Source of the DNA: Nocardioides sp.
GTDB lineage: Bacteria; Actinomycetota; Actinomycetes; Propionibacteriales; Nocardioidaceae
Assembly: GCA_037045645.1 (NCBI GenBank)
Contig: JBAOIH010000010.1
Coordinates: 173,154-237,153, forward strand
Direction: 5' to 3'
DNA length: 64,000 nucleotides
The notes beneath the pieces are model-generated. The model did not search any database. It saw only the letters and a list, made by a program, of their open reading frames with translations, and was not told the origin of the DNA. The position numbers were made by a program, and so were the translations under genes. Position 1 is the first letter of the stretch; every line of letters begins with the position of its first letter. This document shows positions 24,732-33,931 of the stretch, one piece after another.

Positions 24732-26762
24732 GTGCGCGGTCCCCGATCCTTGATGGCTGCTTTCGCGGTCGTCAGCCTGATGGCCGCGCCCGCGCCGACC
24801 GTGGCCGCTCCGCTCGACCTCGGCAGCGACGACCCGTTGACCGTCACCATCGACCATCTGGCACCTGCGGTGATTCCCAAGAAGGGCAGGATCCGCATCA
24901 GCGGCACCATCACCAACGAGACCGACGACACCTGGACGGCCATCAACGTCTATCCGCTCACGTCGCAGACCGCCCCGATGACCACCGAGGCCGAACTCGC
25001 CGCCGCCACCGAGGCCAACCCGGACCTGCCGGTGGGCAGCCGGATCACGGCCGTGTCCCAACGCATCGACAGGCTGGCTCCGGGTCAGAGCACGAACTAC
25101 TCGCTCAGCATCCCTCGGTCTCTGCTCGGCATCGACGGCAGCGACGGCGTGTATTGGCTCGGTGTCCACGCCCTGGGGCACAGCCCGAACGACGAGGACC
25201 CCGACTCCGACGGGAAGGCCCGCACGTTCATGCCGTTGCTCGACGCCCCGCGTGCGAAACAGGAGATCGCGCTGGTGGCGCAGATTCGCCGGCGCGTCCC
25301 GCGTCAGGCGGACGGGCGGCTGGGATTCCCGGAGCGGTGGTACGCCGACCTCGAACCCGACGGCAATCTCGACTGGGCGCTGAATTTCGCTGCCGCCGCG
25401 ACCGATCGCCCCCTCACCTGGATCATCGACCCAGCGGTGCTGGAAGCACTGAACACGCTGGCCAACGGCAACGAACCCCTCCTGCCCACGGAGGTGGCCA
25501 CCACCAACCCGGACGGGGAGCAGGAGCCGCCCGCCGACGCGGCCAACCCACTCCCTGGCGAGTGGTTGAACACGTTCGAACGCCTGACCTCCGGGGATCA
25601 ACTGCTCGCACTGCCGTACGGGGATCTCGACGCCTCTGCCGCGAGTCGGCTCGACCCCGACCTCCTGGAGCGCGCCAAGACCAAGTCGGAGGCGGCCGCC
25701 GCAGCACTCGGCCTGACGACCTCGCGAGTCGTCTCGGCACCGAACGGGCGGCTGTCCCCGGAGGCGATCGCCGACGGCAGTGGCGAGACGGTGATCGTGT
25801 CCGACGTCTCTGCTGGCATCGATGCGTCCGCGCGGGCCGTCATCGGCGGCGTACCCGTCTATGTGAACTCCACCGGCGCCGTGTCGGGTGGACCCGGCCC
25901 CGACGACCGCGTGACGACCACGCAGATGCGGCAACGCCTGGCCAGCGAGGCGGCCGTACGCATCCTCGGTCACGAGCGCGAGCCGCTGGTGGCCGTGTTG
26001 CCCGTCGGATGGCGAGGAGCCGATGTCGACGAATTCTTCGCCGGGCTCGACGCGAACTGGATGCGCTTCGTCACCTTGGACCAGATCACCCCCTCGGCAC
26101 GGACCCCGATCCTGGATGCGGACGCCTTCGACTACTCCGACGCCCGGGAAGTCCCCCCGGAGAATTTCACGACCGCCGAGGAGATGATCGCCAGCGGGGA
26201 GCGCCTGCAAGCGCTGCTCGTCGACGCCGCCGGAGTCGGCGCAGCCGTGACCGGTCAGGCCCTGTCCGCACTGTCCTTCTGGGAGCGCGGCCAACCCCTC
26301 ACCTCCCGATCCGCGATGCTGCGCGCCACGGAGTACCTCGACACGAGTGCGGGCAGCGTCACCCTCAACACCCGACCGTCACTGACGCTCACCAGCGAGT
26401 CCGGCGTGTTCCCGGTGGGGGTGACCAACGACCTGTCGGTGCCCGTGCAGGTGCGCATCGGGGCCGAGTCCGACGACGACCTCACGATCACCGGCACCGA
26501 ACTCCTCACCCTGCAACCCGGTGAGACTCAGGTCTCGCAGCTGACCGCAACCGCCCGCAGCATCGGCGTCCACAACCTGACGCTCTATCTGACGACGACC
26601 GACGGCACCCGGCTGCCCGCCGAGGTGGAGTTCCCGGTGCGGTCCAATCAGGTCAGCCAGGTCATCTGGGTGTTGATGGGTCTGGGGGGCGCGGTGCTGT
26701 TCTGGGCGGTGCTGATGCGAGTCGTACGCCGGATCCGTCGCGGCCGAGGGGTCACCGAGTGA
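24732..26762 (+). CDS. DUF6049-family exported membrane protein
   Basis: A 676-residue protein corresponding to mycobacterial Rv3909 by position and layout. The N-terminus is a signal peptide (LMAAFAVVSLMAAPAPTVAA). A large extracytoplasmic region follows (WLGVHALGH, LTWIIDPAVLEAL, LPYGDLDASA), then an Ig-like part (SGVFPVGVTNDLSVPVQVRI), one C-terminal transmembrane helix (VIWVLMGLGGAVLFWAVLM) and a basic tail (RVVRRIRRGRG). Function unknown; it is constantly linked to murJ. GTG 24732 follows TACCGT by 6 nt (leaderless type). The stop overlaps the murJ GTG by 4 nt. Confidence 0.85.
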   Translation: MRGPRSLMAAFAVVSLMAAPAPTVAAPLDLGSDDPLTVTIDHLAPAVIPKKGRIRISGTITNETDDTWTAINVYPLTSQTAPMTTEAELAAATEANPDLPVGSRITAVSQRIDRLAPGQSTNYSLSIPRSLLGIDGSDGVYWLGVHALGHSPNDEDPDSDGKARTFMPLLDAPRAKQEIALVAQIRRRVPRQADGRLGFPERWYADLEPDGNLDWALNFAAAATDRPLTWIIDPAVLEALNTLANGNEPLLPTEVATTNPDGEQEPPADAANPLPGEWLNTFERLTSGDQLLALPYGDLDASAASRLDPDLLERAKTKSEAAAAALGLTTSRVVSAPNGRLSPEAIADGSGETVIVSDVSAGIDASARAVIGGVPVYVNSTGAVSGGPGPDDRVTTTQMRQRLASEAAVRILGHEREPLVAVLPVGWRGADVDEFFAGLDANWMRFVTLDQITPSARTPILDADAFDYSDAREVPPENFTTAEEMIASGERLQALLVDAAGVGAAVTGQALSALSFWERGQPLTSRSAMLRATEYLDTSAGSVTLNTRPSLTLTSESGVFPVGVTNDLSVPVQVRIGAESDDDLTITGTELLTLQPGETQVSQLTATARSIGVHNLTLYLTTTDGTRLPAEVEFPVRSNQVSQVIWVLMGLGGAVLFWAVLMRVVRRIRRGRGVTE

Positions 26763-28510
26763 GCACCGACGACGATCAGCGCAAGATCCTCAACTCCAGC
26801 GCGGTGATGGCGGCCGGCACCCTCTTCTCTCGACTCAGCGGGTTCCTGCGTTCGGCGCTGCTCGTCGTCGTGCTCGGCAACCTGCTGCATGCCGACATCT
26901 ACAACCTGGCCAACACCGTGCCCAACATGCTCTACATCCTGTTGGCCGGCGGCATCTTCAACGCGGTGCTGGTACCGCAGCTCGTACGCACGATGAAGGC
27001 CGACGCGGACGGCGGGGCGGCGTACGCCAACCGGGTCGTCACGCTTGCCGCGCTCTTCCTCGGCACCGTCACGGTGCTGCTCGTGATCGCGGCCCCCTGG
27101 GTGATGTCGGTGTTCCTCGACTCGTCGTGGGATTCCGCGGCGCTGGCCGGGCAACGCGAATCGCTGGTCACCATCGCGCGCTATTGCCTGCCGCAGGTCT
27201 TCTTCTACGGCATGTTCGTGCTGGTCGGGCAGATCCTCAACGCCCGCGGCACCTTCGGCCCGATGATGTGGGCCCCGATCGCCAACAACGTGATCTCCAT
27301 CCTGGTTCTCGGGCTCTATCTGGTGACCTTCGGCCCGGCCGCGAAGATCTGCTCGGAGCTGTACGACGGCCCGGCCGCTCCGGTCGACTCCGTACTCAGT
27401 GCCTACACCCCCGGCCGGGAGGCACTGCTCGGACTCGGCTCCACCCTCGGGATCGCGGCTCAGTTCGTGATCTTGTTGCCCTATCTGCGCAAGGCGGGCT
27501 TCCGGTTCTCGCCCCGCTTCGACTTCCGCGACACCGGACTCGGCCACACCCTGCGTCTGGGCGCCTGGACCGTCGCGTTCGTGATCGTCAACCAGATCGC
27601 CTACACGGTGGTCGTACGCCTGGCCTCCTCAGGCACCGCGAGCGCAGCAGCCGAGTGCGCGGCGCCCGCCACCCAAGGCACCGGCTACACGATTTACAGC
27701 AACTCGTTCCTGCTGGCGATGGTGCCGCACTCGATCATCACGGTCTCGTTGGCGACCGCGATCCTCCCGACGCTGTCGGCGCGCGCCGCGGACGGTGACC
27801 TGGTCGGGCTCGGGCGTACGCTCTCGCGCACCCTGCGCAACGCGCTGGCCGTGATGATCCCGTTCGCGCTCTGCCTAGCGGTGATCGCGCCGTTCCTGGC
27901 CAAGGTCGTGTGGGGGCTGGGCGCCGGATCGGACTCCTATCAGCTCTATGTCCCGACGCTGACCCTGTTCGCGGTGGCGATCGTCTGCTTCACCGTGCAC
28001 TACCTGATGCTGCGCGGCTTCTATGCCCTGGAGCTCAATCGCACGGTGTTCTTCGTCCAGTGCGCCATCGCCACGACCAACATCGTGGTCGCGATCGTGC
28101 TGGTGCGCGCCACGTCGGCCCAGCACACCGCACCGGCGTTGGTGTGCGCGTACCTGAGCGCGTACGCCCTGGGTGCCGCGGTCTCGTACGCGTGGCTGCG
28201 CCGGCTCGTGGGCGGGTTGCAGACCCGCGAGACCATCCGTTTCCTCGTCCGCGCGTTGATCGCCGCGTCGATCGCGGCGGCCAGCGCCTACCTGGTGTTG
28301 CAACTGTGTGACGCGCTGTTGCCCGAGCGTCCCAACTGGTTCGTGGCGGTGGCCGTGGTCGCCGTGGTCGGGCTGCTGGACGTGCTGGTCTTCGTGGGGT
28401 TGGCCAAGGCGATGCGACTGGATGAGGTCACCTCCGTCGTCGAGACCGTGACGGGTCGACTAGGGCCTACGATGGCCATCGGTTCTAGACGGTCTCCACG
28501 GAAAGGCTAG
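26759..28510 (+). CDS. murJ: Lipid II flippase MurJ
   Basis: A 583-residue MATE/MVF-superfamily membrane protein with about 14 helices. Motifs include MAAGTLFSRLSGFLRSALLV, NTVPNMLYILLAGGIFNAVLVPQL, FFYGMFVLVGQILNARGTFGPMMWAPI and SNSFLLAMVPHSIITVSLATAILP. It flips the peptidoglycan precursor lipid II across the membrane. Mycobacterial MviN carries a C-terminal pseudokinase; here the protein ends after the membrane domain and the pseudokinase is a separate gene 5 bp downstream. GTG start, coupled with the preceding gene. Confidence 0.94.
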   Translation: MSTDDDQRKILNSSAVMAAGTLFSRLSGFLRSALLVVVLGNLLHADIYNLANTVPNMLYILLAGGIFNAVLVPQLVRTMKADADGGAAYANRVVTLAALFLGTVTVLLVIAAPWVMSVFLDSSWDSAALAGQRESLVTIARYCLPQVFFYGMFVLVGQILNARGTFGPMMWAPIANNVISILVLGLYLVTFGPAAKICSELYDGPAAPVDSVLSAYTPGREALLGLGSTLGIAAQFVILLPYLRKAGFRFSPRFDFRDTGLGHTLRLGAWTVAFVIVNQIAYTVVVRLASSGTASAAAECAAPATQGTGYTIYSNSFLLAMVPHSIITVSLATAILPTLSARAADGDLVGLGRTLSRTLRNALAVMIPFALCLAVIAPFLAKVVWGLGAGSDSYQLYVPTLTLFAVAIVCFTVHYLMLRGFYALELNRTVFFVQCAIATTNIVVAIVLVRATSAQHTAPALVCAYLSAYALGAAVSYAWLRRLVGGLQTRETIRFLVRALIAASIAAASAYLVLQLCDALLPERPNWFVAVAVVAVVGLLDVLVFVGLAKAMRLDEVTSVVETVTGRLGPTMAIGSRRSPRKG

Positions 28511-28515
28511 GAACT

Positions 28516-30381
28516 GTGCCCGGCAGGATCCACGCCGGCGACTTGATCGCAGGCAGGTATCTGGTCGCCGACCTGCTGATCGAGAGTGAGGGCGGCCGTT
28601 TCTGGCGCGCCGAGGATCAGGTGTTGGGTCGCCACGTCGCGGTTCATATCGTGGCCGAGGACGATCCGCGCGCGGAGTCGCTGATGGCCGCGGCGCGTGC
28701 GTCTGCCCGACTGCACGATCCCCGGGTGCTGCGCGTGCTCGACGCCGACGTCGAGGGCGGCATCTGCTACATCGTCAACGAGTGGGGTGACGGCACCTCG
28801 CTCGACATCAAACTCCTGCGCGACGGCCCGCTCTCCCCGCGCAAGGCGGCCTGGGTGGCCGGTGAGGTCGCCTCCGTGATCGCCGCCGCGCACGAGGCAG
28901 GCGTCGCGCACGGCCGGTTGGCACCCGAGAACGTGCTGTTCGACCCGCACGGCGCCGTACGCGTGATCGGCCTCGCGGTCGAGGCCGCGCTGTGGGGCCT
29001 GCCTGCCGATCGCCGCGGCACCGATGTGCACGACCTGATCGGCATCCTCTACGCCGGACTCACCGGTCGCTGGGCGGGGGTCTCACGCTCGGAACTGCCG
29101 CCCGCGATGACCGAGACCGGTCGGGTGCTCCGGCCCCGGCAGGCCCGCGCCGGCATCCCGCGCCTGCTCGACGACATCTGCGACCAGGGGCTCAACCCGT
29201 CGCTCTATTCCGGGCGCAGCCATGCGCGGATGGCGTACGACCTCGAATCGGCCCGCGGGATCGCCGCGGTGTTGCAGGAGTTCGTGGGTGACCCGGTCGG
29301 GCTCGCCGAGACCGGCACGAGGCTGGCGTTGCCGCCGCTGACGGACAGTTCGACCCAGGTCCTGTCCGCGCCCATCCCCGCGGAGTCACAAAAACCCGCC
29401 GAGGAGTCACGAACTCCCGCCGAGGAGTCACAAAAGCCCGCCGCCAAGCCGGTCGACGGGGTGGACCAGCCCACCGAGGCCGGCATCCCGGTCTTCGACG
29501 ACTCCGACACGGTGGGCTGGATCTCACGCTCGACCGAGACACCCAAACCGCCACCGGCACTGGACGACCCGCCCGATCGACCGCTGTTCGCGCCGGAGCC
29601 CCCCAAGGGCGAACCCGTACGCAAACCGCGTGCCGGCGTCGTTGCCCCCAACCCGGACGACTACTGGCCCTGGGGTGAGGGTTCGCGTTCGGGGAGCCTG
29701 GCCGGCATCTCCACGACCACCGGCCACGGCCTGAAGATCGTCGAGGACGAGGTCGACGACAGTCACGTTCCCGGTCGACGCTCGATGCGCGCCGCGTTGG
29801 CGGTGGCGGCCATCACGGTGATCGCGGTCGCGACGCTGATCATCGTCAACCTTCTGCAAGGCCGTTCCGCGCTGACGTTCGACCCCATCAGCAAGAATGA
29901 TCCGACCTCGTCCACGACGACGATCAAAACCGAGCTCGTCGAGCCCGTCTCAGCGCGCGACTTCGATCCGCAAAGCGAGGACGGCTCCGAAAACCCGGAC
30001 CAGGTGAAGGCCGCCATCGACGGCGATCCGACCACGGCGTGGCGCACCAGCGGGTATGTCCAACAGTTCGGCGACACCGGTCTCAAGACCGGGGTCGGCC
30101 TGGTCGTCGATCTTGGCGAATCGCGCACCGTACGCCGGGTCAAGCTGACCTTCCTCGGCCAGCCCAACGGCGTACGCCTGTTCGTCCTCGACCAGGATCC
30201 GCAGCGCCTGGCCGGGTTGGATCCGGTCGCGTCGGTGACTGGCGTCGGCACCGAGTGGACTGCGGACGTCAACACGCAGGGGCGCTACGTCGTCGCGTGG
30301 TTCACCGCACTCCCACAGGACACCGACGGCCGCTTCCGAGGCCAGATCGCCGAGGTCGCGGTCTCGGCGGTGCAGCCGTGA
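28516..30381 (+). CDS. Membrane pseudokinase with discoidin-like domain (MviN C-terminal type)
   Basis: A 621-residue protein. Residues about 1-260 form a kinase-like fold that lacks catalytic residues: VAVHIV replaces the ATP Lys, HGRLAPENVL lacks the catalytic Asp, and the DFG position reads VRVIGLAVE. A low-complexity linker with a repeated EES(Q/R)-PA motif follows, then one transmembrane helix (ALAVAAITVIAVATLIIVNLL) and an extracellular discoidin/F5-8C-like domain (DGDPTTAWRTSGYVQQFG). In mycobacteria the equivalent is fused to MurJ, where the phosphorylated pseudokinase recruits FhaA to regulate lipid II flipping. Encoded 5 bp after murJ. Confidence 0.88.
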   Translation: MPGRIHAGDLIAGRYLVADLLIESEGGRFWRAEDQVLGRHVAVHIVAEDDPRAESLMAAARASARLHDPRVLRVLDADVEGGICYIVNEWGDGTSLDIKLLRDGPLSPRKAAWVAGEVASVIAAAHEAGVAHGRLAPENVLFDPHGAVRVIGLAVEAALWGLPADRRGTDVHDLIGILYAGLTGRWAGVSRSELPPAMTETGRVLRPRQARAGIPRLLDDICDQGLNPSLYSGRSHARMAYDLESARGIAAVLQEFVGDPVGLAETGTRLALPPLTDSSTQVLSAPIPAESQKPAEESRTPAEESQKPAAKPVDGVDQPTEAGIPVFDDSDTVGWISRSTETPKPPPALDDPPDRPLFAPEPPKGEPVRKPRAGVVAPNPDDYWPWGEGSRSGSLAGISTTTGHGLKIVEDEVDDSHVPGRRSMRAALAVAAITVIAVATLIIVNLLQGRSALTFDPISKNDPTSSTTTIKTELVEPVSARDFDPQSEDGSENPDQVKAAIDGDPTTAWRTSGYVQQFGDTGLKTGVGLVVDLGESRTVRRVKLTFLGQPNGVRLFVLDQDPQRLAGLDPVASVTGVGTEWTADVNTQGRYVVAWFTALPQDTDGRFRGQIAEVAVSAVQP

Positions 30382-31043
30382 GTCCCGACCGTACGGATCG
30401 CGAACTCCTCCAGGCACACGTCGACGGCGACACCGAGGCTTTCGCTGTCCTCTTCGCGCGCCACCGCGACCGGCTCTGGGCCGTGGCCCTGCGCACGATG
30501 GGCAACCCGGACGATGCCGCCGACGGACTCCAGGACGGCCTGATCGCGGCTTACCGTCGGGCTTCGTCGTTTCGCGGGGACAGCGCGGTGACCACGTGGC
30601 TGCACCGGGTGATCGTCAACGCCTGTCTGGATCGGCACCGCGCGGCGAAAGTACGCCGCACCGAAGCCTTGCCGGACGATCTCGAAGAGCGCGGCGACCG
30701 GGGCTCCCTGGTGAGCGCGGACACCCGCGATCCGGTGGATGCGTCCCTGGAGTCCGAGCAGCGTCGTACGGTGTTGGCCGCCCTCAACAGCCTCCCCGCC
30801 GAGCAGCGTGCTGCGCTGGTGCTGGTCGACATGGAGGGTTATCCGGTCGCCGAGGTCGCGCAGATGCTCGACTGCGCCGAAGGCACGGTGAAATCGCGTT
30901 GCGCGAGGGGCCGGGCCGAGCTCGCGGTGCTGCTGGGGCACCTGCGTGCGGCGGACCACGACGAGGATCCGCAGCTCGTACGGAACCCCGAGCCGGACTC
31001 GGCCGTCCTACCCCACGACCCCGGCCGCGGTCCGCCGCCCTGA
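30378..31043 (+). CDS. sigM: ECF sigma factor, SigM-like
   Basis: A 221-residue ECF sigma factor. Region 2 includes LWAVALRTMGNPDDAADGLQDGLI, AYRRASSFRGDSAVTTWLHRVIVNACLDR; region 4 has LAALNSLPAEQRAALVLVDMEGYPVAEVAQML and GTVKSRCARGRAEL. A Pro-rich C-terminal extension follows. Position between murJ/pseudokinase and trxB matches sigM of mycobacteria. GTG 30378 overlaps the preceding stop by 4 nt. It likely directs an envelope or redox stress regulon, with the next gene as its candidate anti-sigma factor. Confidence 0.92.
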   Translation: MSPDRTDRELLQAHVDGDTEAFAVLFARHRDRLWAVALRTMGNPDDAADGLQDGLIAAYRRASSFRGDSAVTTWLHRVIVNACLDRHRAAKVRRTEALPDDLEERGDRGSLVSADTRDPVDASLESEQRRTVLAALNSLPAEQRAALVLVDMEGYPVAEVAQMLDCAEGTVKSRCARGRAELAVLLGHLRAADHDEDPQLVRNPEPDSAVLPHDPGRGPPP

Positions 31044-31097
31044 GCAGCGACCACGATCCCGTGCCCGGTTCTTTTCACGCACCCGAGGAGGTGACCC

Positions 31098-31742
31098 ATG
31101 CCAGACGAGATGCCGCCCGAGGCGGAGACGGCCGTACGCCGTGCCCTCGCCGACGTACGCGTCACCGATCCGATGCCTGCCGACGTCGCCGCGCGCCTCG
31201 AGGCGACGTTGCGCGAGTTGGGCGGCGAACGGAACGTCATCGCCCTGGCTCCTCGCCGCCGGCGTCGTTTCGGCCCCGCCCTCGTAGCCGCCGCGGCAGT
31301 CGTCGCTGTCGGCGTGGGAGTCGGAGCCATCGTCGCGTCGAGCCAGTCCGGTGGCGACATGATGAGCTCGGACGCGGGTGCCGACCAGAGTGCCCCGAAG
31401 GCGGAGGCCGACGACGCGATGAAGGACCAGGCAACCGCGAAGGTCGATCCGCAGTCGAGTGCGCAGGCTCCGCTGGCCACGAAGAGTGACGCGGGCCGCG
31501 CCGCGTTGAGCGCCGACACCTTGCGACGCGATCTGTTGTCGGTGCGCGCCTCGCGCGAGGCGTACGCCTTCGACCCACAGCTGTGTCCGCTCATGCCGGA
31601 CGATGCGGTCGCGGCGGTGTTGGACGACGAGACGGACGTCTTCCTCACCTTCGGGCAGGTCTCGCACGGCAAGCAACGCGTACGCATCTCCAGTTGCGCC
31701 GACGGCACCCGGATCGAGTCGGTCGTACTGCCGGCCCCTTGA
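31098..31742 (+). CDS. Single-pass membrane protein, putative anti-SigM
   Basis: A 214-residue protein: a soluble N-terminal helical region (MPDEMPPEAETAVRRAL, ADVAARLEATLRELGG), one transmembrane segment (ALVAAAAVVAVGVGVGAIVA), an Ala/Asp/Lys-rich spacer, and a small C-terminal domain with two cysteines (FDPQLCPLMP and ISSCADG). The layout is that of an ECF anti-sigma factor in the position of mycobacterial Rv3912, though the HxxxCxxC zinc motif is missing. GAGGAGGTGACCC precedes the ATG. The anti-sigma role is inferred from location. Confidence 0.7.
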   Translation: MPDEMPPEAETAVRRALADVRVTDPMPADVAARLEATLRELGGERNVIALAPRRRRRFGPALVAAAAVVAVGVGVGAIVASSQSGGDMMSSDAGADQSAPKAEADDAMKDQATAKVDPQSSAQAPLATKSDAGRAALSADTLRRDLLSVRASREAYAFDPQLCPLMPDDAVAAVLDDETDVFLTFGQVSHGKQRVRISSCADGTRIESVVLPAP

Positions 31743-31785
31743 CCTGCCTTGGGCTGACCCGGGTGCGCAAGGAGGTAGGAGGCTC

Positions 31786-31812
31786 GGGAATGACCATCGC
31801 CTACGATCGGTT
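31786..31812 (+). promoter_or_regulatory. SigR/SigH-type promoter of trxB
   Basis: GGGAAT (31786-31791), an 18-bp spacer and GTT (31810-31812) match the GGAAT-N18-GTT consensus recognised by the thiol-oxidative-stress sigma factors SigR (Streptomyces) and SigH (mycobacteria). It lies about 86 bp upstream of the trxB start. Neither SigR nor its anti-sigma factor is in this window. Confidence 0.7.
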
Positions 31813-31897
31813 CCGTCTAGAACGGCTGTGGCCCATCGGCTGTGGCTAGATCGCACCGGCATTCGCCGCCTCGACCAGCGCAGGAGTTCGCACCACC

Positions 31898-32893
31898 ATG
31901 GCTGAGACCAGCACCGACGTCCGCAACGTGATCGTGATCGGGTCCGGCCCCTCGGGCTACACCGCCGCGCTCTATGCCGCGCGCGCGCAACTCACTCCCC
32001 TCGTCTTCGAAGGTTCCGTGACCGCCGGTGGTGCATTGATGAACACCACCGAGGTCGAGAACTTCCCGGGCTTCCGCGACGGCATCATGGGTCCGGCGCT
32101 GATGGACGAGATGCGCGCCCAGGCTGAACGCTTCGGCGCCGAACTGGTGCCCGACGATGTCGTCGAGGTCGACCTGACCGGCGACGTGAAGGTCGTACGC
32201 ACGGCCACCGGTGAGCACCGCGCGCGGTCGGTGATCCTGGCGACCGGTTCGGGTTATCGCAAGCTCGGGCTGCCGCGCGAGGAGGAACTCTCCGGTCGTG
32301 GCGTCTCGTGGTGCGCGACGTGCGACGGCTTCTTCTTCCGCGAGCAGGCGATCGCGGTGATCGGCGGCGGCGACTCCGCGGTCGAGGAGGCCACCTTCTT
32401 GACCCGATTCGGCTCCAAGGTCTATCTGATCCACCGCCGCGACGAGCTCCGCGCCTCCAAGATCATGCAGGAACGCGCCTTCGCCGACCCCAAACTCGAG
32501 ATGGTCTGGAACAGCGAGGTTTCCGCCATCAACGGCGAGCAGAGCGTCGAGTCGATCACCCTGCGCGACACCGTCACCGGCGAAGAGCGCGACCTGGCGG
32601 TCACCGGCCTCTTCATCGCGATCGGCCACGACCCGCGGTCGGAGCTGCTCGGCGGCCAGGTCGACCTCGATGACGAGGGGTACGTACTGGTCGACTCCCC
32701 CACCACGCGCACCAACCTCGAAGGGGTCTTCGCGTGCGGCGACCTGGTCGACCACTCCTACCGCCAGGCGATTACCGCGGCCGGGACCGGTTGCTCGGCC
32801 GCGCTGGATGCCGAGCGGTACATCGCGGCCCTCGACCACGCGGCCTCGACGGCCGGCTCCGCGCAGGAGACCCAGGAGTCGGTCAGCGCGTAG
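31898..32893 (+). CDS. trxB: Thioredoxin reductase
   Basis: A 331-residue NADPH-dependent flavoprotein. It has FAD motif VIGSGPSGYTAALYAARA, redox site SWCATCDGFFFREQ, NADPH motif IGGGDSAVEEATFLTRFG, and C-terminal GVFACGDLVDHSYRQAITAAGTG. It reduces thioredoxin in the cytoplasm. CAGGAG lies upstream of ATG 31898. A SigR-like promoter precedes it. trxA follows after a converging membrane gene whose coding sequence overlaps the trxB 3' end by 11 bp. Confidence 0.97.
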   Translation: MAETSTDVRNVIVIGSGPSGYTAALYAARAQLTPLVFEGSVTAGGALMNTTEVENFPGFRDGIMGPALMDEMRAQAERFGAELVPDDVVEVDLTGDVKVVRTATGEHRARSVILATGSGYRKLGLPREEELSGRGVSWCATCDGFFFREQAIAVIGGGDSAVEEATFLTRFGSKVYLIHRRDELRASKIMQERAFADPKLEMVWNSEVSAINGEQSVESITLRDTVTGEERDLAVTGLFIAIGHDPRSELLGGQVDLDDEGYVLVDSPTTRTNLEGVFACGDLVDHSYRQAITAAGTGCSAALDAERYIAALDHAASTAGSAQETQESVSA

Positions 32894-33530
32894 TCACGCC
32901 GGTGAGCAGCGCGGCGACCTCGCGCGGCTCGTCCACCCAGATCGCCAGGCTGTCCACCGTCACCTTGCGTTCGTCGTCCCAGAGATTCCAGAGCCTGCTG
33001 GGTCGCCGCAACGGCAAGGTGAGATGCTCGCGCAACTCGACACGCAGATTCGTACGACTCGAGACCGCGAGCACCAGCCGATCCTCGATCTTGTGGACGA
33101 ATCGGATCCCCTCGACCTCCTGCTCCACCGCAGACACCTTCTTGATCGCGGACAGCGGCACTGCGACGTCGGTCAGCGCGAAACTGCGCGCGTACAACGC
33201 CTCTGACGTGAGCAGATGCGGTCGGGTCCGATAGGCAGCAGCGAGGCCGATCATCCAGATCACGCCCCAGATGCCGAGAATCAAGACGGGCAGCCGGATG
33301 GCGTCGGCCCACGCCTGGTCGAGGCTGCGCAAGATCACCTCGATGACGATCACTTCGATCCCGGATCCGAAGACGAAGAGCCACACCATGGGGGCGGACA
33401 GTTGGGCGTACGGGATCGGCCTCGCCCCCGCCGGCACGTCCGGGCGTCTGGTGATCCAGCGCCACAGGCAGGCGTAGAGCGCGACCTCGAGGCGGACGAC
33501 CTCGACGGCCAGATCCCAGACGCGCCGCAT
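32883..33530 (-). CDS. Conserved membrane protein of unknown function
   Basis: A 215-residue protein with two transmembrane segments in the first half (PMVWLFVFGSGIEVIVIEVIL; IRLPVLILGIWGVIWMIGLAA). A soluble C-terminal domain follows (YRTRPHLLTSEALYARSFALTDVAVPLSAIKKV ... LREHLTLPLRRP) with a PH-like beta pattern. No catalytic residues are recognisable. It is inserted between trxB and trxA on the opposite strand, sharing 11 bp with trxB and its 5' flank with the trxA promoter. Confidence 0.7.
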   Translation of the reverse strand: MRRVWDLAVEVVRLEVALYACLWRWITRRPDVPAGARPIPYAQLSAPMVWLFVFGSGIEVIVIEVILRSLDQAWADAIRLPVLILGIWGVIWMIGLAAAYRTRPHLLTSEALYARSFALTDVAVPLSAIKKVSAVEQEVEGIRFVHKIEDRLVLAVSSRTNLRVELREHLTLPLRRPSRLWNLWDDERKVTVDSLAIWVDEPREVAALLTGVTTR

Positions 33531-33558
33531 GGGAACAGATTGTCCCTGCTGTGGTGTT
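33531..33558 (+). promoter_or_regulatory. SigR-like promoter of trxA
   Basis: GGGAAC (33531-33536), a 19-bp spacer and GTT (33556-33558) approximate the SigR/SigH consensus. Together with the trxB site this suggests that the two thioredoxin genes share redox control although they are not in one operon. Confidence 0.5.
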
Positions 33559-33600
33559 CACTAGTGGAATCGCAAGAAAGAGCAACCGAAGGGACATCCC

Positions 33601-33927
33601 GTGGCCAACATGGCAGCCGTGACCGACGCCGACTTCGAGGCGCAGGTCCTCAAGTCCGACAAGCCCGTCCTCGTGGACTTCTGGGCCGAGTGGTGCGGCC
33701 CGTGCCGACAGGTCGCCCCGATCCTCGACGAGATCGCGACCGAGCACGGCGACAAGATCACGTTCTTGAAGATGAACGTCGACGAGAACCCCGTCACGCC
33801 GTCCAACTACCGCGTGACCGGCATCCCGACGATCAACGTCTACCACCAGGGCGAGGTCGTGAAGTCGATCGTGGGCGCCCGCCCCAAGGCCGCCATCCTC
33901 GGTGAGTTGTCCGACTTCATCGGCTGA
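33601..33927 (+). CDS. trxA: Thioredoxin
   Basis: A 108-residue thioredoxin with DFWAEWCGPCRQVAPILDEI (active site WCGPC) and the cis-Pro loop VTGIPTINVY. It is the cytoplasmic electron donor for reductases and the substrate of TrxB. GTG 33601 is the likely start, with GAAGGGA 7-8 nt upstream; MAAV four codons in is an alternative. Confidence 0.96.
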   Translation: MANMAAVTDADFEAQVLKSDKPVLVDFWAEWCGPCRQVAPILDEIATEHGDKITFLKMNVDENPVTPSNYRVTGIPTINVYHQGEVVKSIVGARPKAAILGELSDFIG

Positions 33928-33931
33928 CGCG

